Shown in pieces: positions 53,699-62,837 of a stretch of 64,000 nucleotides of DNA (within the stretch, counting starts at the first letter, position 1; each line of letters opens with the position of its first letter). The stretch is taken from positions 1 to 64,000 of the forward strand of contig MGMG01000077.1 in assembly GCA_001796355.1 (NCBI GenBank), given 5' to 3'. This stretch comes from Chloroflexi bacterium GWB2_54_36 (GTDB taxonomy: Bacteria > Chloroflexota > Anaerolineae > Anaerolineales > Anaerolineaceae). The notes under the pieces were generated by a model. The model was not told the origin of the DNA, did not search any database, and saw only the letters and a list, made by a program, of their open reading frames with translations. Made by a program: the position numbers and the translations under genes.

Positions 53699-55639
53699 AT
53701 GCTACCCAACTCTACCGATTCGAATGGCAAAAAAACAGGGATGGTTCCCCGGTTTTTTCTCATTCTTACGGCTGCTCTGCTGCTTCTTGGCGCTTGGGTC
53801 TTATGGTCGGGAATGAAAAAGGAACTGGCTGCGGCTCAGGCGACTGCCACCCTGACTCCCTCGTCGCTGCCAACTGAAACAGCCCATCCGCCCACCCCAA
53901 CCGCCACATTTACATTAACAGTTCCAGCACCGGTTGATGGCCCAACCGGTGCGAGTGAGCCTCAGTATCCCCGCGGGTTGATCGTATTGTCGCTTTCCGA
54001 CGGCTACTATCGCCACCTGTTCGCCTACCACCCATCCGACCTGCAATTCACCCGCCTGACGGATCACCCCTGGGACGACATCCAGCCAGCGGTCAGCCCA
54101 GACGGAACCCGGTTGGCCTATGCATCCCGCCGAAACGGGTATTGGGACATTTACATCTTTGATTTCGTCACCGGGCAGTCCACCCGGGTGACGGATACCC
54201 CCGCCTATGACGGCAACCCGGCCTGGGCGCCGGACGGGCAGTGGCTGGCTTACGAGTCATACCAGGCCGGAAACCTCGATATATTTATCCAATCCCTGGC
54301 TGACCTGTCTCAGCCTGCGCTGCTGCTCACCACTGATCCTGCTGCGGATACCGACCCGGATTGGTCGCCGAGCGGTAATTTGCTCGCCTTCACCTCCCTG
54401 CGCAGCGGGGAATCAGAGATTTGGACTGCAGCGCTCGACCAACCCGGCAACCGTTTTCAAAACCGCAGCCAAAACCCTGAATCAGCGGATAGAGATCCTG
54501 CCTGGTCACCGGATGGGCAGCAATTGGCCTGGAACACCCTGATTTATGGGTTACCCAACATTGTGGTAGCTGCTGCTGTCGAAAATGGTGAAGAGCCTCA
54601 TACGCTTGGGGCCGGCAGCTATCCGCTTTGGGATCCAGCCGGCAGCCAAATTTTGGCACAGCTTGACTTGGCCGGAGGCGTATCCTTCGCTGGCTATAAT
54701 TCGGAAAACGGCCAGGTGACCTTGCCCCCTCAACCCTTACCAGCCGCAATTCACGGCGCTGACTGGCAATCCGCTAATTTCGCTGCCTCTTTGCAATCCT
54801 ATCTGTCAGCCGATTCCAGTGGCCCGCGTAAAATCATGACAGAAATACAGGCCAGCCAGCCGACCGACGCATCGACCGGGCGGAGCGGGCTGTTTCCCCT
54901 GACTGGTATTAATGCCCCCTATCCTTATTTGAGCGACCAGGCCGACGAATCCTTTTTTGCATTACGCCAGGAAATCGCCCGCGTTTCCGGCTGGGATGTG
55001 CTGGCCAACCTGCAAAATGCTTACCTGCCGGTAACCGAACCTTCGCTTCCGGGCGCCGGCGATGATTGGCTGGTCACCGGGCTGGGAATCGCCATTAATC
55101 CCCTGCCTTACCAGGCCGGCTGGATGACGGTACAACGGGAAGACCTGGGTGGCGAAGTTTACTGGCGCTTGTACATCCGTGCCCGTTACCAGGATGGCTC
55201 GCAGGGTGAACCCATTACGGCACCTGTCTGGAACCTGGATGCCCGTTCGAGCGGCGACCCAAATACCTATGAGCAAGGCGGTGCAACGGACGCTGCCCCG
55301 GCAGGTTATTGGATTGACTTCACCGAACTGGCTGCCCGTTTTAACTGGCAGCGGCTGGCTGCCTATCCCAACTGGCGAACATACTATGCCGCTGCCCGAT
55401 TCAACCAGTTTGCCTATTCTGTCGACCAGGGCTGGGATCAAGCCATGCAGCAATTGTATCCGGTCGAGTTGGTTCACCGCCCGACCCAGATTCCAACCTT
55501 GACCTCCTTCCCAACGAATACGCCGCTGCCGCTCAATGCTCTCACCGCCACTGCTCAAGCAACCCCCTGGCAGGGGCTGCCGCTCAATCCTGAACCACGG
55601 CCAACCTGGACTCCTGTTCCGGGAGAAACCTTCCCATGA
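53699..55639 (+). CDS. membrane-anchored PD40/TolB-like beta-propeller protein
   Basis: A 646-aa protein with an N-terminal anchor (about 17-37), a Thr/Pro-rich stalk, and a propeller of PD40 repeats from about residue 115 to 300 (for example SPDGTRLAYASRRNGYWDIYIF, APDGQWLAYESYQAGNLDIFI). The rest, about 380-620, has no clear family (YAAARFNQFAYSVDQGWDQAM). The C-terminus is again Pro/Thr-rich. It is probably outside the cell and contacts a partner or polymer. Its stop overlaps the M23 gene (ATGA), linking them. Function not known. Confidence 0.82.
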   Translation: MLPNSTDSNGKKTGMVPRFFLILTAALLLLGAWVLWSGMKKELAAAQATATLTPSSLPTETAHPPTPTATFTLTVPAPVDGPTGASEPQYPRGLIVLSLSDGYYRHLFAYHPSDLQFTRLTDHPWDDIQPAVSPDGTRLAYASRRNGYWDIYIFDFVTGQSTRVTDTPAYDGNPAWAPDGQWLAYESYQAGNLDIFIQSLADLSQPALLLTTDPAADTDPDWSPSGNLLAFTSLRSGESEIWTAALDQPGNRFQNRSQNPESADRDPAWSPDGQQLAWNTLIYGLPNIVVAAAVENGEEPHTLGAGSYPLWDPAGSQILAQLDLAGGVSFAGYNSENGQVTLPPQPLPAAIHGADWQSANFAASLQSYLSADSSGPRKIMTEIQASQPTDASTGRSGLFPLTGINAPYPYLSDQADESFFALRQEIARVSGWDVLANLQNAYLPVTEPSLPGAGDDWLVTGLGIAINPLPYQAGWMTVQREDLGGEVYWRLYIRARYQDGSQGEPITAPVWNLDARSSGDPNTYEQGGATDAAPAGYWIDFTELAARFNWQRLAAYPNWRTYYAAARFNQFAYSVDQGWDQAMQQLYPVELVHRPTQIPTLTSFPTNTPLPLNALTATAQATPWQGLPLNPEPRPTWTPVPGETFP

Positions 55640-56775
55640 ACCGCCGGTACGCTAAGGAGCGGTTTGGTTTTTTCGCTGGGATGATCTGCCTGTTAATTCT
55701 GACTGGCTGCACTCCAAGCCCGGCCCAGGCAGTCGAATTGCCACTGGCACCAACGCCGGTTCCGCTGGCTTTCGTTGAAGATAATTCTGCCCCAGCGTCA
55801 GAACAACCGCCTGCCAGACCTGTGGAAGCTGAACCCGCTCCAGCCCTGGTGGAGGAACCGTTGCAATTTACCTTCCCCACTCCGGCAACGGAAGCGGTAT
55901 CTGCCTGGCGCCCGCCGCTGGTACCCGTCCCCTGGGCATTGACGCCCTACGACCATTTTTATTTCACCCGGCCGATTGCCACAGATGCGGTCAACTGGCC
56001 CTCGGCAGATTATCGCTATGGTGATTTTTTCACCGATACCGACATCGTCCACACCGGTATTGATATCGCCGCCGACCGTGGCACCCCGGTGATCGCCGCG
56101 GCTGCCGGCAAAGTTACCTGGGCAGGCGAAGGATTGTACAAGGGCGGCAATGTTGAAGGCGACCCCTACGGTCTGGCGGTAGCCATCCGGCATAATTTTA
56201 GCTACAATGAGCGCGAGGTTTATACCATTTACGCCCATATGGATCGGGTGGATGTTGTGGTCGGTCAGAATGTCGAAGCTGGAGAGCAGGTTGGAATTGT
56301 TGGAACCACAGGTAAAACAACCGGCCCGCACTTGCATTTCGAAGTGCGCATCGAAAGCAACAGCTTTTTCTATACGCGCAATCCAGAGTTGTGGCTGGCT
56401 CCGCCGCAAGGCTGGGGTGTACTGGTTGGTAAAATGATCGATCGTTATGGCTTCCCTTTGTATAAAATCAAAATAAAAGTTATTTCCGAGGAACTGGGTA
56501 AGACCTGGGTGGTACGCACGTACGGTCCGACCAGCGTCAATAAAGACGATTTTTACCAGGAGAACCTGGTGCTGAGTGATTTACCGGCAGGCGATTACTG
56601 GGTTGAGTTTCGGGTGCGTTGGAAGGATTACCGTCACAAAATCACGATAAAACCCGGCATGGTGACTTATCTCAACTTCCTCGAACGTCCAGGGACATTC
56701 TCAGACGCGTTGCCAGCGCCTGGAAACGGCAGTGCCTTCGAGCCAGCGGCGCTGGAGCCGGTTGTCAACCCTTGA
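55636..56775 (+). CDS. M23 family metallopeptidase lipoprotein
   Basis: A 379-aa lipoprotein (lipobox LTGC, Cys25) with a Pro-rich stalk to about residue 90 and an M23/LytM domain. Zinc ligands are seen in HTGIDIAADRGTPV (HxxxD) and HLHFEV; GIVGTTGKTTGPHLHFE is the standard LytM core, so it is likely active. M23 enzymes cut peptidoglycan cross-bridges. The last 100 residues form a beta-rich domain (YGFPLYKIKIKVIS, DYWVEFRVRWKDYRHKITI). Coupled to the preceding propeller gene by ATGA. Confidence 0.9.
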   Translation: MNRRYAKERFGFFAGMICLLILTGCTPSPAQAVELPLAPTPVPLAFVEDNSAPASEQPPARPVEAEPAPALVEEPLQFTFPTPATEAVSAWRPPLVPVPWALTPYDHFYFTRPIATDAVNWPSADYRYGDFFTDTDIVHTGIDIAADRGTPVIAAAAGKVTWAGEGLYKGGNVEGDPYGLAVAIRHNFSYNEREVYTIYAHMDRVDVVVGQNVEAGEQVGIVGTTGKTTGPHLHFEVRIESNSFFYTRNPELWLAPPQGWGVLVGKMIDRYGFPLYKIKIKVISEELGKTWVVRTYGPTSVNKDDFYQENLVLSDLPAGDYWVEFRVRWKDYRHKITIKPGMVTYLNFLERPGTFSDALPAPGNGSAFEPAALEPVVNP

Positions 56776-56800
56776 CAATTTGATCAACAACCCTGAAAAT
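56772..56800 (+). promoter_or_regulatory. candidate promoter of the NBR1-like lipoprotein gene
   Basis: A perfect TTGACA (56772-56777) and GAAAAT (56795-56800), 17 nt apart. The -35 overlaps the M23 stop codon. Confidence 0.4.
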
Positions 56801-56896
56801 TCCTTCCGCCGGTAATCCGGCTGCCGGATGCGCCAGCTATCAGGTTCATCGCGGTATATTTTTTTGCTTTTAAGCGCAATTCGGAGGTAAAGTTTG

Positions 56897-57586
56897 ATGT
56901 TAGGAAATCGTAAATTGGTCGGGGGTATCTTACTGGCGATCCTGCTGCTGACAACCCTGGCGGCTTGCTCGAAGGCGGATGCCACCCCCACGAATAGCCC
57001 GGAAATGGTCTATACCCAGGCTGCCCAAACAGTAGCTGCCGGTCTCACCCAGACCGCTGTATTAATGCCTACTGCTACCAGCACGCCCACTCTTCAGCCT
57101 TCCAACACGCCGGCGCCAACTCAGGCTGCCACGGCAACCTTAAGCGTCTCGGTCACCCCGCTGGTGCAAAAATCTGCTACCAGCGCTACAGGTCCGGACA
57201 AGGCCGAATGGGTGGCGCAGAACCCTGGCGACGGCACCGTTTTGAACGCCGGGCAGGATTTCACCCTGGTTTGGACCGTCAAAAATACGGGCACAACCAC
57301 CTGGACCACGGACTACCAGCTGCGCTACTACCTGGTCGAACAGTCGCTGCGCATGGGAGCTGGGGATCTCAAGTTGTCCAAAGAAGTCAAGCCCAACGAG
57401 TCCATCGACCTCTCGCTGGCCATGAAGGCTCCCGCCAACAGCGGTGAATATACAACGATTTGGGTATTGACCAACAAAGAAGGCGTCAATTTCTATCCGC
57501 TGACCTTCGGCTTTAAGGTCGGCGCGGCTGCCGCGACCGCTACCGCAACCGTTGCACCTACCGCAGGAGCGACGGCCACTCCGTAG
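56897..57586 (+). CDS. NBR1-Ig-like (FW) domain lipoprotein
   Basis: A 229-aa lipoprotein (lipobox LAAC, Cys24), a long Thr/Pro/Ala linker, then a single domain of about 105 residues with the NBR1/FW-domain pattern: FTLVWTVKNTGTTTWTTDYQLRYY, PNESIDLSLAMKAPANSGEYTTIWVLTN. Such domains are common in Chloroflexi surface proteins. It ends in an Ala/Thr-rich tail. GGAGG precedes the ATG (a TTG one codon earlier is possible). queG follows after 15 nt. Confidence 0.85.
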   Translation: MLGNRKLVGGILLAILLLTTLAACSKADATPTNSPEMVYTQAAQTVAAGLTQTAVLMPTATSTPTLQPSNTPAPTQAATATLSVSVTPLVQKSATSATGPDKAEWVAQNPGDGTVLNAGQDFTLVWTVKNTGTTTWTTDYQLRYYLVEQSLRMGAGDLKLSKEVKPNESIDLSLAMKAPANSGEYTTIWVLTNKEGVNFYPLTFGFKVGAAAATATATVAPTAGATATP

Positions 57587-57601
57587 CACTTTCCCAGGCC
57601 C

Positions 57602-58807
57602 ATGGAACCAACGCAGAATTCCAGCGTATCATCTGTGGGCCTAAAATCTGCCATTAAAACCGAGGCCAACCGCCTCGGTTTTACGCTTTTCGGGGTGACT
57701 GAACCCAAGACCCCTGACACACTGCCAGATTTTCTTTCCTGGCTGGCGCAAGGCCGAAATGGCTCAATGGATTACCTGGCCGTTGAGCGGGCTGTCGCGC
57801 GGCGCGCAGACCCGCGCCTGATCCTGCCCGACGTGCGCAGCGTGATCGTCCTGGGGCTGCGCTACCCACGCCCTGCTGATCTGCCGGCCAGTGCTGCGTC
57901 TGGTTTGCACGGACGGGTTGCAGCCTATGCCTGGGGCAAAGACTATCATGATTTGATTCCGCCGCGTCTTGAACAACTGGCTAAATTCATCCAGTCTCGA
58001 ATGGATCAGCCGTTGGCATATAAGGCCTATACGGATACCGGTCCCATTCTGGAACGCGACCTGGCATCTCGCGCCGGCCTGGGATGGATGGGTAAAAACA
58101 CCTGCCTGATTGACCCGCAATCCGGTTCTTACTACCTGCTGGCGGAGTTATTCATCAATATCAGGCTGGAGAACGATCTGCCTTTTACCACCGACCATTG
58201 CGGTTCGTGCCGGCGCTGCATCGATGCCTGCCCAACCGGTTGCATCCTCCCCGACCGAACCCTGGACGCCCGCCGCTGTATTTCCTACCTGACCATCGAA
58301 AACAAGGGGAACGTTCCAACCGAGCTGCGCCCGCAATTGGGAGATTGGGTATTTGGCTGCGATATTTGCCAGCAGGTCTGTCCCTGGAATATTCGTTTTG
58401 CTTCGCCTGAATTTGATTCCGGACTTTCCCCGCAGGCTGAAAATGCCCGGCCGGATTTAATGGCAGCCCTGAGTCTTACCCCCCACGATTTTAATCGTCA
58501 GTTCAAGGGAAGTCCCATTCTACGCGCGCGCCGGCGCGGGTACTTGCGCAATGCCGCTGTCGTGCTGGGTAATTTTCGCGATGCCCGGGCGGTACCCGCA
58601 TTGGCCATTGCGTTGCAATCAGACAGCGAGCCGTTGGTGCGGGCACATGCCGCCTGGGCGCTCGGCCAGATTGGGGGAGACGCAGCCAGGCAGGTGCTCG
58701 ATCAGTGTTCCGGCAGTGAAACAGATGCTGAGGTACTGGCTGAGATTACGGCTGCACAGATCGCCTGCCAGGATGGGGGTAGATCCGGGATTAGGGCAGC
58801 CAGGTAG
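57602..58807 (+). CDS. queG: epoxyqueuosine reductase
   Basis: A 401-aa cobalamin- and iron-sulfur-dependent enzyme that converts epoxyqueuosine to queuosine in tRNA. The FeS sites are CGSCRRCIDACPTGCI and CDICQQVCPWN. The conserved AYTDTGPILERDLASRAGLGWMGKNT region carries the proposed catalytic Asp. A HEAT-like C-terminal repeat (VRAHAAWALGQIG) completes the family plan. Its 3' end overlaps the convergent propeller gene by 17 nt. Confidence 0.95.
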   Translation: MEPTQNSSVSSVGLKSAIKTEANRLGFTLFGVTEPKTPDTLPDFLSWLAQGRNGSMDYLAVERAVARRADPRLILPDVRSVIVLGLRYPRPADLPASAASGLHGRVAAYAWGKDYHDLIPPRLEQLAKFIQSRMDQPLAYKAYTDTGPILERDLASRAGLGWMGKNTCLIDPQSGSYYLLAELFINIRLENDLPFTTDHCGSCRRCIDACPTGCILPDRTLDARRCISYLTIENKGNVPTELRPQLGDWVFGCDICQQVCPWNIRFASPEFDSGLSPQAENARPDLMAALSLTPHDFNRQFKGSPILRARRRGYLRNAAVVLGNFRDARAVPALAIALQSDSEPLVRAHAAWALGQIGGDAARQVLDQCSGSETDAEVLAEITAAQIACQDGGRSGIRAAR

Positions 58808-59870
58808 GCAGCGCCCCATTTTCCGCTGCAACTATGAATTCACCGCTGACCCGATCCCAGACGAGCACCCGCGGGACAGCATTGGCGGTGCCAGGCGTAT
58901 ATTCCTGATAAACCAGCCGGTCCCCATCGGGCGACCACTGAATCGCAGTATGCGAGGTACCTGGTTCATCGGTAACAGCCTGAAACTGGCTCCCATCCAT
59001 TTTTGAGATATAAATTTGCCGCCCGGCCTGATAATCCCCGCTCCGCAGTGCAAAGGCAGTCCATACCCCATCGCGGGTTATCTTTATGCCGCCAGCATCA
59101 TAGCTAGATAGTTGTGCAGGCAGAAAAGGTTCGATCTGCAAGGTAGTGAGGTCAACCTGAAATAACCGGGATTGAAGCAATATCCCAGTCACTTCATTTT
59201 CGTTGAAATAAATATGGTTTGAATCAGCCGCCCAGGTGACCGGATCCGGGGTACTGGTTCGTACCTGCCGTTCTACTCCGCTGGATAGATCCAAAATGCG
59301 GATAAAGTCTTCTTCAGGGTTGTTCATGGCTAAATTTTGGCTGTCCGGCGAAAAAACTGGATTTGTGCCGGTTATAAGCTTGTCGGGCCATCCTGCCGGA
59401 AGCTGCTCACGGAAGGCATAAACCGCGACACCGCGGGTTATCTTGTCCTCCATCCGAATAATATGGCTATACGCAATGTATTGACCGTCGTTTGACCAGG
59501 CCGGTGTTTCGCAGCGCGCCTCACCACAATCGACCAGCATCTGCGCATCCCCGCCGGCGCGACCGATCCGGTACAATGCGCTGCTCCCGTCCGAATTATG
59601 CACTGCATAAACGATCGCTGCGCCATCCGGCGAAACTGAAAAATCATAAACCGCACCTGCGCTCGAAGTCAGGCGCCGCAATGAGCGGCCGTCGATTGAC
59701 ACCGACCAGATTTCCGGTGAATCGAGCGGATTGCCGATAAAGGCAACCGATGGGGCTCGTGGCGCAACGATCGACCTGCCCAAAAGGGAATACAACGCCG
59801 CCGCTGCTACGCCAATGCAGATCATAACCAGGATAAAAACCCGGTCGATGCGTCGCAAAGAAATAATCAT
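58791..59870 (-). CDS. second PD40 beta-propeller protein
   Basis: A 359-aa protein with an N-terminal membrane anchor (about 10-30) and PD40 repeats through most of its length (SVSPDGAAIVYAVHNSDGSSALYRI, AWSNDGQYIAYSHI, WSPDGDRLVYQEY). It lacks the extra C-terminal region of the protein at 53699. It lies 7 nt after the small membrane-protein gene and may be the last gene of the permease operon. It could be a lattice or cargo sensor outside the cell; nothing more can be said. Confidence 0.8.
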   Translation of the reverse strand: MIISLRRIDRVFILVMICIGVAAAALYSLLGRSIVAPRAPSVAFIGNPLDSPEIWSVSIDGRSLRRLTSSAGAVYDFSVSPDGAAIVYAVHNSDGSSALYRIGRAGGDAQMLVDCGEARCETPAWSNDGQYIAYSHIIRMEDKITRGVAVYAFREQLPAGWPDKLITGTNPVFSPDSQNLAMNNPEEDFIRILDLSSGVERQVRTSTPDPVTWAADSNHIYFNENEVTGILLQSRLFQVDLTTLQIEPFLPAQLSSYDAGGIKITRDGVWTAFALRSGDYQAGRQIYISKMDGSQFQAVTDEPGTSHTAIQWSPDGDRLVYQEYTPGTANAVPRVLVWDRVSGEFIVAAENGALPTWLP

Positions 59871-59877
59871 CAGGGTT

Positions 59878-60186
59878 TCACCGGAATAATAAAAAAACCA
59901 TAAGCGGAACGACCAACCAGATCAAACCGGCTGATTTCCAGCTGCCCTCTGCATCTGAATCCTCTTTATGGCCATCATTTTCAACTGTATTTGTGGACCT
60001 TTTGCCAGCCGTTGACAGCACCACCTGGGCCAAAATGACGCAGCCAAGCCCGGTCAAAAACACCAGAATCCCCTGCCTCGGATCGACATAATCCGCCAGC
60101 CGGCCATCCCAAATCAGGCTGAGTTGAAAAAGTCCCAACACCGCCAGCGCCAGCGCAGAGAACTTGATCCGCGCATTCCTCTTCAA
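59878..60186 (-). CDS. small membrane protein coupled to the permease
   Basis: The ORF track starts at 60255, inside the permease. A TTG at 60186 after GGAGGG overlaps the permease stop as TTGA and gives 102 aa: two or three membrane helices (SALALAVLGLFQLSLIW, GILVFLTGLGCVILAQVVL, AGLIWLVVPLMVFLLF) and a short polar loop. Position and size suggest a partner of the permease, as small membrane partners occur with YraQ-type permeases elsewhere. No family recognised. Confidence 0.65.
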   Translation of the reverse strand: MKRNARIKFSALALAVLGLFQLSLIWDGRLADYVDPRQGILVFLTGLGCVILAQVVLSTAGKRSTNTVENDGHKEDSDAEGSWKSAGLIWLVVPLMVFLLFR

Positions 60187-61244
60187 CTCAGCCCTCCAAA
60201 ACTTTCGATCACCAACCCGGCCATCAAACTCAAGCTCAGCGACAGCAATATCCAATAGAGCAACACCTTAAAGCGGAAAATACGCCCGTAAAACAAGATC
60301 AATTTGACATCGACCGCCATGCCAACCAGTAAATAGATCCTCTGCGCGCCTGCTGACCAGCTGGACAGCCCGTTTTGCACGGTGTGCAGGTCGCCGACAG
60401 CGCTTTGGGCGGTAAGCATCGCCCACAAGCCGCTCCCGGCATTTTGCCAGGCCCCGCTACCCGAGACCGGCGGATTCCACCCGCCGGGGATCAATGCTTG
60501 TAACAAGCCGCCCAGTAGTGCGGCAATGACCAATAGTGGCATCCATTCAAGGAATTCGATGCTGGCCGTAAGCACGATGGCTTTGGCCTTGCTTACCTGA
60601 CCTTCGCCTTCCAACAAAGACGCAGAATCACCCCCTACTGTCGGCAGGTTCCCGACCTTTATGATTCGTTTGGGCTCGCTTTCCTGGGCGAGGATCAATC
60701 CAAAAACAAGCGCAAGTATGATCGCGGTTGCGAAGCGCAGCCCGGCCAGCCCGGCCATACCGGTCGCCCCCAGGCCGGCGCCGGTAGCGATCAAGGTTAC
60801 CCCTGGACCCGCCGCCATCAAAGCGGCAGCGGCTGGTACACCTGCGCCTTTACGCAAAAGCTGCCTGGCTACCAGTGCTGATCCGCCGTCGCCAACCGGT
60901 AAGATTACCGCTGCCAGGATTCCAAAAATCACGCTTCCGAGAGTCCCGCCTTTGAACAGCGCCTGAATATCAGCATCTGTAAATAAGTGGGCTACCACGG
61001 CAGAGGTGAACGCACCTAGCAACAAGAACGGCGCTGTTTCCAGAAAGATGCGCTCAAACCCGACCGAAAAACGGTGAGCGCTATCCAGAAATGCAGTCAT
61101 CCAGGTTGCATTCCCGCCTGAGCTTTCCAGGATCCGCGACAGAATGCCTGCCAGCGCCACAGCCGCTATAACCAACAGCGGCAGACTGCCGCCCGTTGTA
61201 CGGGAAGAAGCATGGTATTTGGATGCTGATGGCAAAGAGTCCAC
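60183..61244 (-). CDS. YraQ/DUF318-like permease
   Basis: A 353-aa protein with about eight helices and the two-half layout of YraQ/DUF318 permeases: FLETAPFLLLGAFTSAVVAHL, then PVGDGGSALVARQLLRKGAG, then a second half beginning FLEWMPLLVIAALLGGLLQAL. In typical members the first motif contains Cys-x-Cys-Gly; here it is Gly-Asp-Gly-Gly. The substrate of the family is not established. GTG start at 61244; TATAAA lies 6 nt upstream with no convincing Shine-Dalgarno, so it may be leaderless. Confidence 0.75.
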   Translation of the reverse strand: MDSLPSASKYHASSRTTGGSLPLLVIAAVALAGILSRILESSGGNATWMTAFLDSAHRFSVGFERIFLETAPFLLLGAFTSAVVAHLFTDADIQALFKGGTLGSVIFGILAAVILPVGDGGSALVARQLLRKGAGVPAAAALMAAGPGVTLIATGAGLGATGMAGLAGLRFATAIILALVFGLILAQESEPKRIIKVGNLPTVGGDSASLLEGEGQVSKAKAIVLTASIEFLEWMPLLVIAALLGGLLQALIPGGWNPPVSGSGAWQNAGSGLWAMLTAQSAVGDLHTVQNGLSSWSAGAQRIYLLVGMAVDVKLILFYGRIFRFKVLLYWILLSLSLSLMAGLVIESFGGLS

Positions 61245-61250
61245 GCCCCG

Positions 61251-61256
61251 TTTATA
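61251..61256 (-). promoter_or_regulatory. -10-like TATAAA 6 nt before the permease start
   Basis: TATAAA on the minus strand; the GTG begins at 61244. Confidence 0.4.
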
Positions 61257-61308
61257 CCATCTTTTCAGCCGTACCCATCCTTTATCCTGTCAGCCCTGTT
61301 CACGCTTT

Positions 61309-61350
61309 AAATAAAACCCGCCCCTCGTCCAATTGTAGAGGAGCGGGTTT
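61309..61350 (-). terminator. terminator of the LysM gene
   Basis: AAACCCGCCCCTC (61314-61326) pairs with GAGGAGCGGGTTT (61338-61350), 12 of 13 pairs. On the minus strand TTTTATTT follows. Confidence 0.85.
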
Positions 61351-61367
61351 CATTCGTTTAGTCTCGT

Positions 61368-62096
61368 TTAACCGCTTGTCGGCGTGGCTGTTTGAGTTGC
61401 GCCGCCTGGGGTCGGGGTGAGCGATGGTTGGCGCGTCGGCGTCGGGGTAACCAGATTCACTCGCACGATCAACGTTTGACCGACATTAATCTTGTTACGG
61501 TCGGTGAGCTTATTCTGCGTCATGATGTCGTCCACGGTCGAATTGAACTGGCTTGCAATGCTATCCAGCGAATCACCGGTCTGGACGACATAATTAATTT
61601 TCGTCCCACGCGGCATATCATCCGGAATGGGAGTCGCGGTCGGCAGCGCCTGACCGGGCGCCGGAATTAAGATGATGTCGCCGGGGCGGATCGGGCATTG
61701 GTCCGGCGCAAAGTTGTTGATCGCCAACAGCACCAACAAATCCACATCGTAAGTCAGCGAAAGGTCAAAGCACGTGTCGCCCTCCAGGACTGTATACTCG
61801 AATGGCCCGGAAGGAGTCAAGGTGAAAGTCGGAACAGGCGTTTCGGTAATGGTTGGCGTCAGCGAGGCGGTAGCCGTAGGGGTTATCGGGGTAGCCGTAG
61901 GCGTTGCGCTGGCAGTCGGAGTCGCCGAAGAGAATAGCCCTAATCTGGGCGCGTTCGGGCCGGTGAACCACACCACCAGCAGAATGACCCCGACAATGAC
62001 TAACAGGATGGCGATTCCCCACACCATATACGGCATCATCCGTTGGCGCTTCTTGTAGGAGTCGATGATACTTTGCGGTGAGCTTTTTCCACTCAT
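61368..62096 (-). CDS. membrane-anchored protein with two LysM domains
   Basis: A 242-aa protein with a short cytosolic N-terminus, one membrane helix (about 24-45), a Thr/Pro-rich linker and two LysM domains: FEYTVLEGDTCFDLSLTYDVDLLVLLAINN and NYVVQTGDSLDSIASQFNSTVDDIMTQNK. LysM binds N-acetylglucosamine polymers such as peptidoglycan. There is no catalytic domain. The C-terminus is a Thr/Pro tail. It is probably a wall-contact or sensory protein. Confidence 0.88.
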   Translation of the reverse strand: MSGKSSPQSIIDSYKKRQRMMPYMVWGIAILLVIVGVILLVVWFTGPNAPRLGLFSSATPTASATPTATPITPTATASLTPTITETPVPTFTLTPSGPFEYTVLEGDTCFDLSLTYDVDLLVLLAINNFAPDQCPIRPGDIILIPAPGQALPTATPIPDDMPRGTKINYVVQTGDSLDSIASQFNSTVDDIMTQNKLTDRNKINVGQTLIVRVNLVTPTPTRQPSLTPTPGGATQTATPTSG

Positions 62097-62485
62097 GGGT
62101 TATTTTCCTATCCTTGCGCCGGTCTTTATTGTTTCCGGCATGTGTAAATATCCAATGGAATCCATCAAAATCAATTTTCAGAGAGGATTCTACCCGAAAA
62201 CTAAAAATGGGACGAATCCTAAGCCAAATTTTGTCGTCTCTATCGACGCCAGAGTATTCCATCAACCAATAACATTGGATAACCGGGAGATTTCAACAGT
62301 ATTACCTATTAAATAACATAACTTTCCTGAATCATGCAAGGATAATTGCCAGAAATTGGCGAAAATTCATGGCCTATTTAAGCGAATCTGTTAATTCTGT
62401 CATTTACTTTGGCACGAACTAAACGCCATTATGTTATAATTTTTCCTACAAACTGACATCCATATCAAGAATTGGAGAGAAGAAA
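62097..62485. other. divergent intergenic region, LysM gene / partner-switch operon
   Basis: About 390 bp. It holds a strong -10 for the plus operon (62435-62440) and an inverted repeat AGGATTC/GAATCCT (62184-62190 and 62214-62220) on the LysM side. Nothing else stands out; the short plus-strand ORFs here look random. Confidence 0.6.
62432..62440 (+). promoter_or_regulatory. extended -10 promoter of the partner-switch operon
   Basis: TGTTATAAT gives a TG-extended consensus -10 (62435-62440), 45 nt before the ATG at 62486. Confidence 0.6.
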
Positions 62486-62821
62486 ATGGTAATCGAGCAC
62501 ACCGAGCTGAAACGCTGTGACGTGATTAATATCAAAGGCCGGATCGATAGCGCCACTGCCCCAAAATTAGCCGAGGTGGTGAATGAAATCGTTGAGGCAG
62601 GCCGTTTTCGGATCGTCTTCGACATGGATGGGGTAGATTTCATTTCCAGCGCTGGTCTGCGAGTGCTCATCGGTACGCAGAAAACTTGCAAACGCTATAA
62701 CCGTGGTGAGGTCGCGCTGGCTGCGGTTCCCGAGACTATCATGGCTTCGCTCGAGCTGGCGGGTTTTACGCCGTTATTCAAAATTTTCAAAGATGGCGTC
62801 TCAGCAGTTGGTAATTTTTAA
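62486..62821 (+). CDS. STAS-domain anti-sigma factor antagonist
   Basis: A 111-aa STAS protein of the SpoIIAA/RsbV type. VINIKGRIDSATAPKLAEVV and FDMDGVDFISSAGLRVLIG are typical, with Ser55 the likely phosphorylation site. In its unphosphorylated state such a protein binds and traps the kinase encoded next. GGAGAG precedes the ATG. Confidence 0.92.
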   Translation: MVIEHTELKRCDVINIKGRIDSATAPKLAEVVNEIVEAGRFRIVFDMDGVDFISSAGLRVLIGTQKTCKRYNRGEVALAAVPETIMASLELAGFTPLFKIFKDGVSAVGNF

Positions 62822-62837
62822 GGGTGGATTCATTTGG

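Noticed and set aside
60187-60255. N-terminal 23 residues of the 125-aa ORF after the permease
   Set aside because: They lie within the permease coding region; the TTG at 60186 with GGAGGG and a TTGA overlap is the better start.
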